39,176 nucleotides of DNA from Palsa-744 sp036498265 (GTDB taxonomy: Bacteria > Actinomycetota > Thermoleophilia > Solirubrobacterales > Solirubrobacteraceae), in contig DASYFT010000043.1 in NCBI GenBank assembly GCA_036498265.1, positions 1 to 39,176 on the forward strand. Direction: 5' to 3'. The notes beneath the pieces are model-generated. The model did not search any database, was not told the DNA's origin, and worked only from the letters and a program-made list of their open reading frames with translations. Shown here in pieces: positions 16,916 to 23,023 of the stretch (position 1 is its first letter; the number at the start of each line of letters is the position of its first letter). A program made the translations under genes and the position numbers.

Positions 16916-17680
16916 TCAGACCGGGTTGGGAACGTCGATGAACACGTGGCGCAGCCCGAAGCGCTCCGCGAGGTGCTCGCCGAGCCGGCGCACGCCGAAG
17001 GTCTCGGTGGCGTAATGGCCGGCGGCGATCAGGTGCAGGCGCCGCTCCCTCGCGTTCGCCATCGCGCGCTCGGCGGCCTCGCCGGTCAACAGGGCGTCGG
17101 CGCCCGCAGCGGCGGCCTCGTCGATGTAGTCCGCACCGGCGCCGGAGACGATCGCCAGACGGCGGACCCGCTCGGGGCCCGAGTCGAAGACGAGCGGGTC
17201 GCGCTCGGTCACGGAGGCGACCCGGTCGAAGAGCTCGCCGCTTGGCATGCCGCCGCCGGCGAGCGTCGCGAGCACGCCGATCGCCTGGCCGCGGTGCATT
17301 GCGAATGGTTCCAGGTCCTCGGCGCCCAGCGACCGAGCGAGCAGAGCGTTGTTTCCGACTTCGGGGTGAGCGTCGAGCGGGAGGTGGTAGGCGGCGAGCG
17401 CGATGTCCGCGTCGAACAGGATCTGCAGGCGGCGCTTGAGCACCGCGTCGATCACCTCCGTGCCCGGTCCCCAGAAGAGGCCGTGATGCACCACCAGCAG
17501 GTCGGCCCCCTCGCCGGCGGCGAGCTCGAACAGCTCGGCGTGGGCGGACACGCCCGTGGCGATTGTCGCCACCTCGCCCGGTCCGGGCACCTGGAGGCCG
17601 TTTGGGCCGTAGTCCTCGAAGCGAGCCGGTTCGAGCAACCGCTCGGCCTCCGACAGGACCTCGTTGACGCTGGCCGGCAT
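16916..17680 (-). CDS. NIF3-like dinuclear-metal protein (GTP cyclohydrolase I type 2 family)
   Basis: The protein has 254 residues from ATG 17680. The NIF3/YbgI family forms hexameric toroids with a two-metal centre; the cellular substrate is not settled, and assignments as hydrolase or metallochaperone are tentative. Seen here are EDYGPNGLQV near residue 25, the metal-binding HHGLFWG, YHLPLDAHPEVGNN, and a C-terminal LTGEAAERAM ... AAGHYATETFG block. The length of ~250 residues matches the short form without the central PII-like insert. It is transcribed away from the adjacent tRNA-Pro gene. A longer overlapping frame on this strand is a shadow. Confidence 0.93.
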   Translation of the reverse strand: MPASVNEVLSEAERLLEPARFEDYGPNGLQVPGPGEVATIATGVSAHAELFELAAGEGADLLVVHHGLFWGPGTEVIDAVLKRRLQILFDADIALAAYHLPLDAHPEVGNNALLARSLGAEDLEPFAMHRGQAIGVLATLAGGGMPSGELFDRVASVTERDPLVFDSGPERVRRLAIVSGAGADYIDEAAAAGADALLTGEAAERAMANARERRLHLIAAGHYATETFGVRRLGEHLAERFGLRHVFIDVPNPV

Positions 17681-17726
17681 CCGCCGACCATAGCCGCGAT
17701 GCCCGTGTGGAATACTGCCGGGGCGT

Positions 17727-17800
17727 CGGGGCGTGGCGCAGCCTGGTAGCGCGCACCGTTCGGGTCGGTGAGGTCCCGAGTTCGAATCTCGGCGCCCCGA
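17727..17800 (+). tRNA. tRNA-Pro (anticodon CGG)
   Basis: The cloverleaf can be folded by hand: acceptor CGGGGCG/CGCCCCG, D-stem GCGC/GCGC with loop AGCCTGGTA, anticodon stem CACCG/CGGTG with loop TTCGGGT (anticodon CGG, reading CCG), T-stem CCGAG/CTCGG with loop TTCGAAT, discriminator A at 17800. The 3' CCA is not encoded. Confidence 0.97.
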
Positions 17801-17818
17801 TTAACCAGTCATGGCTTC

Positions 17819-17873
17819 GCACCTTCTGCGCAGACCGCCGCAGACCTAGTCACAGGCCCCTGCGCAGAGGTGC
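17819..17873. repeat. inverted repeat just downstream of tRNA-Pro
   Basis: The left arm GCACCTTCTGCGCAG (17819-17833) matches the complement of CTGCGCAGAGGTGC (17860-17873) with one bulged base and a 26-bp loop. CTGCGCAG is itself palindromic and present in both arms. It could be a processing or termination structure, a protein site or a remnant of an integration junction; none is proven. Confidence 0.5.
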
Positions 17874-17931
17874 GCATCCCTTCGCGATCCCTGACGCCGG
17901 GCGAGCGTCCAGGGCGTCCAGCTCAACCGAG

Positions 17932-18879
17932 CTAGTGGTTGGCCTCGAGGGTTGGCACCGCCTCGCCGATGACCTTCCCGTTGGCCGACGGTGGCTGCGC
18001 TCTCAGGGGAAACCGGACGCCGGTCAGCTCCTCGGAGGCCTGCCACAGGCGGCTCGCGACGTCCATGTCCTTGGCGGCGGCGCTCCGCTTGACCAGCTTG
18101 GCTCCGCCGCGCCACTCCATGGGGCCAGACGGCCCGGCGAAGCTGTTCCCGGGGATGTCAGCGACGGCCGCGTAGAGCGTTGGCAGCGCCCCGCCATCTG
18201 CGTCCTGGGCGATGAGGTGGTTGCCGACCCAGCTGAGCGCGTCCATTACGCGGTTCCCGGAATGGAACTGGAGGTTGGTCGCGGCGTAGCCTGGGTGCGC
18301 GGCGGTGGCCTTGATGCTCGAGCCGGCCCCGTTCAGCTTGTGCTGCAGTTCGGCGGTGAACAGCAGGTTGGCGAGCTTGGACTGCCCGTAGGCACGCCAC
18401 GGCTTGTAGGGTCGCCGCTCCCACTGCAGATCGTCGAAGTCGATCGCGCCGAGGCGGTGCCCCGAGGAGGACAGTGTCACCACCCGTCCGGTGACGTGCT
18501 CGAGCAGCAGGTTGGTGAGAGCGAAGTGGCCGAGGTGGTTGGTCCCGAATTGCAGCTCGAAGCCGTCTCCGGTCACCGACTTGGGCGGGATCATGATCCC
18601 GGCGTTGTTGATGAGCAGATCGATCTCGCCGTCCCAGCCGGCGGCGAACTCCCTGATCGAGGCGAGGTTCGCGAGATCGAGCTGGCGCACCTCGGTCGTG
18701 CCGCTCATCTGCGACGCGGCGGCTTGACCTTTGTCGGTGTTGCGCACGGCGAGCACGACACGGGCGCCCTTGGCGGCGAGCGCTTTGGCGGCGGCACGTC
18801 CGATGCCGCTGTTGGCGCCGGTGACGATCACGGTGCGGCCGGTCATATTGGGGATGTCCTGTGTGGAGAACGTGGTCAT
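17932..18879 (-). CDS. short-chain dehydrogenase/reductase (SDR)
   Basis: The protein has 315 residues from ATG 18879, chosen for the AAAGGA ribosome site seven bases upstream and for SDR similarity starting soon after. It is an NAD(P)-dependent oxidoreductase with TGANSGIGRA cofactor loop, NNAG, catalytic SSS and YGQSK (Tyr164, Lys168). Length and pattern match the retinol-dehydrogenase/WW-oxidoreductase-like subgroup common in actinobacteria; the substrate is unknown. The gene is divergent from a TetR regulator with a shared operator. The start region is a 29-bp tandem duplication: an upstream copy encodes a 10-residue leader ending in TGA that overlaps this ATG. A frame extending further upstream reads through the promoter and is rejected. 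Confidence 0.93.
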   Translation of the reverse strand: MTTFSTQDIPNMTGRTVIVTGANSGIGRAAAKALAAKGARVVLAVRNTDKGQAAASQMSGTTEVRQLDLANLASIREFAAGWDGEIDLLINNAGIMIPPKSVTGDGFELQFGTNHLGHFALTNLLLEHVTGRVVTLSSSGHRLGAIDFDDLQWERRPYKPWRAYGQSKLANLLFTAELQHKLNGAGSSIKATAAHPGYAATNLQFHSGNRVMDALSWVGNHLIAQDADGGALPTLYAAVADIPGNSFAGPSGPMEWRGGAKLVKRSAAAKDMDVASRLWQASEELTGVRFPLRAQPPSANGKVIGEAVPTLEANH

Positions 18880-18908
18880 GGAATGTCCTTTGGGGAGAAA
18901 GTGGTCAT
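18851..18908. repeat. 29-bp imperfect tandem duplication over the SDR start
   Basis: Units 18851-18879 and 18880-18908 match at 25 of 29 positions and both end in the complement of ATG. Because 29 is not a multiple of three, the outer copy is out of frame with the gene and terminates at the inner start. Confidence 0.9.
18876..18908 (-). CDS. 10-codon leader ORF, duplicated copy of the SDR N-terminus
   Basis: Reading the minus strand from ATG 18908 gives MTTFSPKDIP followed by TGA (18878-18876). The SDR itself begins MTTFSTQDIP. The leader's stop overlaps the SDR ATG as ATGA, and its Lys-Asp codons supply the AAAGGA that serves as the SDR ribosome site. A TACATT -10 ends seven bases before ATG 18908, so the mRNA probably starts on this codon. 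Whether the peptide is made is unknown. Confidence 0.6.
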   Translation of the reverse strand: MTTFSPKDIP

Positions 18909-18909
18909 A

Positions 18910-18942
18910 GACAACAATGTAGGCGCTGACCACGATGTTGTC
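18910..18942. promoter_or_regulatory. candidate TetR operator
   Basis: The 11-bp arms GACAACAATGT and ACGATGTTGTC match the inverted-repeat rule at 9 of 11 positions around an 11-bp spacer. The dyad covers the -35 of both divergent promoters, as expected for a TetR repressor site controlling the SDR and itself. Confidence 0.6.
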
Positions 18943-18944
18943 AA
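18916..18944 (-). promoter_or_regulatory. SDR promoter (TTGACA-17-TACATT)
   Basis: On the minus strand the -35 TTGACA (18944-18939) and -10 TACATT (18921-18916) are separated by 17 bp. The predicted start of transcription is at or next to ATG 18908 of the leader ORF. Confidence 0.65.
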
Positions 18945-18966
18945 GAGCAACTTCGCTCGCTAACAT
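18938..18966 (+). promoter_or_regulatory. tetR promoter (TTGTCA-17-TAACAT)
   Basis: The -35 TTGTCA at 18938-18943 and -10 TAACAT at 18961-18966 have a 17-bp spacer. The -10 ends eight bases before ATG 18975 with no Shine-Dalgarno, so the mRNA is probably leaderless. The -35 overlaps that of the opposite promoter. Confidence 0.6.
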
Positions 18967-18974
18967 GCCCTGGC

Positions 18975-19589
18975 ATGGCGATCGAGAGCGCGCATCAGCC
19001 AACAGGGCGGCCTTACCACCACGGCAACCTGCGCAGCGCGCTGCTGGCCGCGGCCGAACGCACGGTCCGCGAGCGCGGCGTCCAGGATCTGTCGCTTCGG
19101 GAGCTCGCAAGGGAGATCGGCGTCAGCCACGGAGCCCCGCGGCGCCACTTCTCCGATCGCCAGGCGTTGCTCGACGCGTTGGCCGAATCCGGATTCGAGC
19201 GCCTGGGCGCCGAACTGCGAGCCGCCGCCGACCGCGCCGGGGACGAGTTCCAGCCGCGGCTGGAAGCGATCGCCGCGGCCTACATCCGGTTCGCCACCGC
19301 CGACCCTGCCCTGCTCGACCTGATGTTCGCCTCAAAGCACCGCGCGACGGAGCAGAGCCTCGATGATGCCATGGAGCGCGCCTTCTTGGTGTTGATCGAG
19401 CTCATCCTCCAGGGGCAGGAAATCGGGCGGCTGCAGCCCGGCGACCCGGAACGCGTCGGCCTCGTCCTGTTCTCGACCATCCAGGGCATCACCGCACTGC
19501 TCACCGCCGGGATGATCACGCCCGAGCAGTTGGACGAGCTGACCACCGACGCGATCGCGAACTTCCTGCGCGGGTCCGCGCCCACGTGA
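18975..19589 (+). CDS. TetR/AcrR-family transcriptional regulator
   Basis: The protein has 204 residues from ATG 18975. The N-terminal helix-turn-helix is clear: YHHGNLRSALLAAAERTVRERG, LSLRELAREIGVSHGAPRRHFSDRQALLDAL. The C-terminal ligand domain (residues ~85-200, YIRFATADPALLDLMF, LVLFSTIQGITALLTAGM) resembles the WHG-type C-terminal family. It is divergent from the SDR gene and the dyad between them lies over both promoters, so repression of the SDR and of itself, relieved by a small ligand, is the likely role. The ligand cannot be read from sequence. Confidence 0.93.
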   Translation: MAIESAHQPTGRPYHHGNLRSALLAAAERTVRERGVQDLSLRELAREIGVSHGAPRRHFSDRQALLDALAESGFERLGAELRAAADRAGDEFQPRLEAIAAAYIRFATADPALLDLMFASKHRATEQSLDDAMERAFLVLIELILQGQEIGRLQPGDPERVGLVLFSTIQGITALLTAGMITPEQLDELTTDAIANFLRGSAPT

Positions 19590-19697
19590 TCTAGCTAGCT
19601 GCCCTCACCCCAGACGATTCGATACACGCGAGCGCGCTGCGGCGCATCCTTCGCCGCTCACGCCGCGTTCGACCCACCCTAGGCGTGGATGTCTGCG

Positions 19698-20255
19698 TCA
19701 AGCTCGGCGCGAGGCAACGCAAGCCGGCCGAGGAGCGACGCAGGGCGGCGGTACCTGGACGTTGACCTGCGAGCCGTGGTAGAGGTGATTCTGGTCCTTG
19801 CAGGCGGCAGGGAAGAAGAACTGGACGCTGTCACTGCGCACGCCGTTGTAGCTCCCGTAGATGGTCGCGCGACCTACCATCCCTTCGGTGCACTTCGGGT
19901 CGCTGCTGCTCGTGATCTGGAACTTGATCTTCATGATGTTGCCCGGGAAGCCCCACATGTTCGCGAAGTGCGAGTGGTAGACGAGGTGGTGCAGGACCGA
20001 CATCAGGATCGTGCCGTGCGGATCCTGCTCGCACATGACCCCGGAGACCGTGTTGGCTTGGAAGTTGATGTTCCCGTGCGCCTTCGCGAACCAGGATTCG
20101 CCGCTGAAAGCGCCCGTGTGAAAGCCCCACGGCGGAATCCCGTAGACCGTCCCGATCTGCGCGCAGGAGGTGTGGGCGCCGGCCGAGCCGGTGAACCCGA
20201 GCGTCGCGAGCACGAGCGTCACAGCCGCTAGCGAAAGCCCCCCGCGGATCCTCAT
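19698..20255 (-). CDS. secreted six-cysteine protein, unknown
   Basis: The protein has 185 residues. ATG 20255 is preferred over ATG 20261 because GGGGGG lies six bases upstream of it. A Sec signal peptide (LSLAAVTLVLATLGFTGSAGA, cleavage before HTS) precedes a ~155-residue mature chain with six Cys (SCAQ, MCEQ, KCTE, ACKD, PCVA, ACVA), which would permit three disulphides outside the cell. Aromatic and Gly-rich stretches (YGIPPWGFHTGAF, HHLVYHSHFANMWGFPG) suggest a beta-rich fold. I do not recognise the family. A good TATAGT -10 sits 23 bases upstream. It stands alone between tetR and the aldo/keto reductase. Confidence 0.75.
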   Translation of the reverse strand: MRIRGGLSLAAVTLVLATLGFTGSAGAHTSCAQIGTVYGIPPWGFHTGAFSGESWFAKAHGNINFQANTVSGVMCEQDPHGTILMSVLHHLVYHSHFANMWGFPGNIMKIKFQITSSSDPKCTEGMVGRATIYGSYNGVRSDSVQFFFPAACKDQNHLYHGSQVNVQVPPPCVAPRPACVASRRA

Positions 20256-20278
20256 TGGCATCCCCCCATGCGACGTGG

Positions 20279-20284
20279 ACTATA
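20279..20284 (-). promoter_or_regulatory. -10 box TATAGT for the six-Cys secreted protein
   Basis: The complement of 20279-20284 reads TATAGT and leaves a short leader carrying the GGGGGG ribosome site. No convincing -35 is seen. Confidence 0.45.
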
Positions 20285-20375
20285 CGCCTTCCTGGGCCCG
20301 GACGACTCCTTCTCCCCGCGCCCACCTCTCGAACGCAAAAGGGCTCCGGAAACCGTTGCAGCCACCGCCTCGCGC

Positions 20376-21260
20376 TCAACCGGCGATCGTGTCGAGCTCC
20401 GCCACGTCCTGCGGCGAGAGCTCCAGTCCCGCGCCCGCGACGTTCTCGCGCAGGTGGGCGACCGAGGAGGTGCCGGGGATCAGGAGGATGTTCGGCGAGC
20501 GCTGCAGCAGCCAGGCCAGCGCGACGGCCAGCGGCGAGGCGCCGTGTCGCGCAGCGACCGCGCCCAGCGTGTCCGACTGCAGCGGGTTGAAGCCGCCGAG
20601 CGGGAAGTAGGGAACGTAGGCGATCCCGTCGGCAGCGAGGGAGTCGATCAGCTCGTCGTCGCCGCGGTTGGCCACGTTGTAGAAGTTCTGGACGCAGACG
20701 AGCGGCGCCATCGCCTGCGCCTCGGCGATCTGCTCTGAGGACACTGTGCTGATGCCCAGGTGGCGGATCAGACCCTCCTTCTGAAGCTGCACCATGGTGC
20801 CGAACTGCTCGGCCACCGAGCCCGGCTCAGGGTCCTGCAGGCCGCCGAGGCGCAGGTTGACCACGTCGAGCACGTCGATCCCGAGGTGCTCGAGGTTCTC
20901 GTGGACGGCCTGGCGCAGCTCGTCGGGCAAGAGGGCGGAGATCCAGTTGCCCTCCTCGTCGCGGCGCGCGCCGATCTTGGTGACGATCGTCAGATCGTCG
21001 GGATACGGGCGGAGCGCCTCCTTGATGATCTCGTTGGTGACGTAGGGCCCGTAGTAGTCGGAGGTGTCGATGTGGTCGATGCCGAGCCCGACGGCCTCGC
21101 GCAGGACCGCGACCGCTTCGGCGCGGTCGGCGGGTGGCCCGAAGACGTGCGGGCCGGCGAGCTGCATCGCTCCGTAGCCGACGCGGTTCACGGTGAGATC
21201 TTCGGCGAGCCTGTAGCTGCCGCCGGGCAGTGTGTCGGGTATCGGGCTTCCTGGTGTCAT
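20376..21260 (-). CDS. aldo/keto reductase
   Basis: The protein has 294 residues from ATG 21260, which has AGAGGC about seven bases upstream; an in-frame start at 21308 would add 16 residues across the promoter side. The (beta/alpha)8 NADPH-dependent reductase shows GYGAMQLAGPHVFG, IDHIDTSDYYGPYVTNE with the catalytic Tyr, and VTKIGARRD with Lys. The fourth residue of the classic tetrad, His, is replaced: the strand reads DVVNLRLGG, a variant known to me from the YdbC-like oxidoreductase subgroup. The substrate is unknown. The gene is divergent from an XRE-family regulator with a perfect palindrome between them, a common arrangement for locally controlled reductases. Confidence 0.93.
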   Translation of the reverse strand: MTPGSPIPDTLPGGSYRLAEDLTVNRVGYGAMQLAGPHVFGPPADRAEAVAVLREAVGLGIDHIDTSDYYGPYVTNEIIKEALRPYPDDLTIVTKIGARRDEEGNWISALLPDELRQAVHENLEHLGIDVLDVVNLRLGGLQDPEPGSVAEQFGTMVQLQKEGLIRHLGISTVSSEQIAEAQAMAPLVCVQNFYNVANRGDDELIDSLAADGIAYVPYFPLGGFNPLQSDTLGAVAARHGASPLAVALAWLLQRSPNILLIPGTSSVAHLRENVAGAGLELSPQDVAELDTIAG

Positions 21261-21340
21261 CGCAGTGCCTCTCGTCGGGTCGATGATGAAGGGGGCGGTT
21301 GTCCCCATAGTGCGACGGTACCCCGCGGGGCAAAAGAGCC

Positions 21341-21377
21341 CGGCTCATCCAGGGACCCGCTGTCCCTGGATGAGCCG
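21341..21377. promoter_or_regulatory. 37-bp perfect palindrome, candidate operator of the XRE regulator
   Basis: The 16-bp arms CGGCTCATCCAGGGAC and GTCCCTGGATGAGCCG flank a CCGCT centre. The site ends 24 bases before the regulator start and ~80 bases upstream of the reductase start. No base mismatches occur in the arms. Confidence 0.7.
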
Positions 21378-21401
21378 CACCGACGCTTCATACTTGGAGA
21401 C

Positions 21402-22253
21402 ATGGATCGAGACGGGCTCGCTGACTTCCTGCGCCGCCGGCGCGCTGCGCTGCAACCCGAGGACGTCGGCCTCACCGCGGGACGGCGCCGGCGCACGGGC
21501 GGGTTGCGCCGCGAGGAGGTCGCGGCGCTGGCCCATATCTCGACGGACTTCTACACACGCCTCGAGCAGCGGCGCGGCTCGCGACCGTCGTCCGCAACGG
21601 TCGCCTCCCTCGGCAGCGCGCTGCGCCTGGATGACGTCCAGCGTGACCATCTCTTCGCTCTCGCCGGTCACAACGCGCCGCCCCACACGATCCGCAGCGA
21701 CACGCCGAGCCCGGGAGTCGTGCGGGTGCTGGAACAGCTCGAGGCGCCCGCGATGATCGTCTCTGATCTCGGCGTGACGCTCCGTCAGAACCGTCTCGCC
21801 GAGGCGATCTTCGGCGTGCAGACCGAGTTCACCGGACTGCGGCGCAGCATGATCTACCGCTGGTTCATCGAACCGGAGTGCCGCGGGCTGCATCCTCTCG
21901 AGGACCAGCCGTTGCGCGCCCGGCAGCACGTCGCCGTGCTGCGTGCGGTGCATGGGCGACCCGGCGCCGACCCCGAGGCCGACGAGCTGGTGGGCACGCT
22001 GCTGCGCCAGAGCCGAGAGTTCGCCGAGCTCTGGGAGCGCCATGAGGTTGGTAGCCGGACGACGACTGACAAGCGCTTCGTCCATCCCCTGGTCGGCGAG
22101 CTGACTCTCGACTGCCAGCTCCTCACCCCCGAGAACGTCACTGAACGGCTCGTCGTGTTCAGCGCCGCGCCCGGCTCGGTCGACGAGGCACGTCTGGGCA
22201 TGCTCGCCGAGCTCGCCGCGGCAGATGTCGCGGGCGCGCTCGGCTCCGCGTAG
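21402..22253 (+). CDS. XRE-family regulator with MmyB-like ligand domain
   Basis: The protein has 283 residues from ATG 21402 (GGAG five bases upstream). The N-terminal helix-turn-helix contains the hallmark RRTGGLRREEVAALAHISTDFYTRLEQRRG...PS. The C-terminal domain (residues ~105-280) fits the MmyB-like/PAS-like ligand-binding type: MIVSDLGVTLRQNRLAEAIFG, then the aromatic MIYRWFIEP and FVHPLVGELTLDCQLL. These regulators typically sit next to a divergent oxidoreductase gene, as here, and control it. The ligand is unknown, with fatty acids proposed for some relatives. The palindrome just upstream is the obvious binding site. Confidence 0.94.
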   Translation: MDRDGLADFLRRRRAALQPEDVGLTAGRRRRTGGLRREEVAALAHISTDFYTRLEQRRGSRPSSATVASLGSALRLDDVQRDHLFALAGHNAPPHTIRSDTPSPGVVRVLEQLEAPAMIVSDLGVTLRQNRLAEAIFGVQTEFTGLRRSMIYRWFIEPECRGLHPLEDQPLRARQHVAVLRAVHGRPGADPEADELVGTLLRQSREFAELWERHEVGSRTTTDKRFVHPLVGELTLDCQLLTPENVTERLVVFSAAPGSVDEARLGMLAELAAADVAGALGSA

Positions 22254-22304
22254 TGCCCCGCCGGCACTAGCCGCTTCGAGGCGCGCCGGTGGTCCGACGC
22301 GACC

Positions 22305-22326
22305 CCTTTCAGCTTTCCTTCAGCTT
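22305..22326 (+). promoter_or_regulatory. direct-repeat box upstream of the response regulator
   Basis: TTCAGCTT occurs at 22308-22315 and 22319-22326, an 11-bp period, the spacing bound by OmpR/PhoB-type dimers. It lies 20 bases before ATG 22346, suggesting autoregulation. Confidence 0.55.
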
Positions 22327-22345
22327 CACGCGGGACCATCCGCTC

Positions 22346-23023
22346 ATGCAGCTGCTCGTCGTCGACGACGACGCCGCCGTGCGCGAGGCACTGGCGGTGG
22401 TGCTCGCGCTCGACGGCTTCGAGGTGACGACCGCCGAGGACGGGCGTGAGGCGATCCGCACGCTGCACTCCGAGCGCCCGGACGCGGTCGTGCTCGATCT
22501 CCTGATGCCAGGCCTCGACGGTCTCGAGGTTTGCCGGCGCATCCGCGCTTCGGGCGACCGGACCCCCGTGCTGATGCTGACGGCGCGGGCCGAGGTTGCC
22601 GAGCGGGTAGCCGGCCTCGAGGCGGGCGCCGACGACTACCTCGCCAAGCCGTTCGCGCGCGAGGAGCTGCTTGCGCGGCTGCGCGCGCTGCTACGTCGAA
22701 CCGGTTGGGCGGAGGATTCAGACGCGTTGCGCTTCGAAGACCTGGAGCTCGATCCCGCCGCCCACGAGGCCCGTCGCGCCGGGCGACTGCTCGAGCTCAC
22801 TCGCACGGAGTTCCTGTTGCTCGAACTGCTCATGCGTCATCCCCGGCAGGTGCTCGAACGCTCCACCATCTTCCACCGCGTCTGGGGCTATGACTTCGGG
22901 CCCACCTCCAACTCGCTCGAGGTGTACGTCGGCTACCTGCGGCGCAAGACCGAGGCCGGGGGCGAGCCTCGGCTCTTGCACACCGTGCGCGGTGTCGGCT
23001 ACGTGCTGAAGGCGCCGCGATGA
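22346..23023 (+). CDS. OmpR/PhoB-family response regulator
   Basis: The protein has 225 residues from ATG 22346; the in-frame upstream start (22289) runs through the direct-repeat box and adds unconserved residues. The receiver domain shows the acidic pocket DDD at 7-9, phospho-acceptor Asp51 (VVLDLLMPGLDG), LMLTARAE (Thr) and KPF (Lys). The C-terminal winged helix begins ~residue 125 and contains LTRTEFLLLELLMRHPRQVLER, the SNSLEVYVGYLRRKTE recognition helix and the HTVRGVGYVLK hairpin. Its ATGA overlap with the sensor kinase shows a cognate pair; the pattern is like MprA/MprB or BaeR-type envelope-stress systems. It probably controls itself and the downstream export operon. Confidence 0.96.
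   Translation: MQLLVVDDDAAVREALAVVLALDGFEVTTAEDGREAIRTLHSERPDAVVLDLLMPGLDGLEVCRRIRASGDRTPVLMLTARAEVAERVAGLEAGADDYLAKPFAREELLARLRALLRRTGWAEDSDALRFEDLELDPAAHEARRAGRLLELTRTEFLLLELLMRHPRQVLERSTIFHRVWGYDFGPTSNSLEVYVGYLRRKTEAGGEPRLLHTVRGVGYVLKAPR

Noticed and set aside
16797..17822. Long minus-strand frame covering nif3 and tRNA-Pro
   Set aside because: It crosses a tRNA gene and lacks motifs; the NIF3 frame explains the region.
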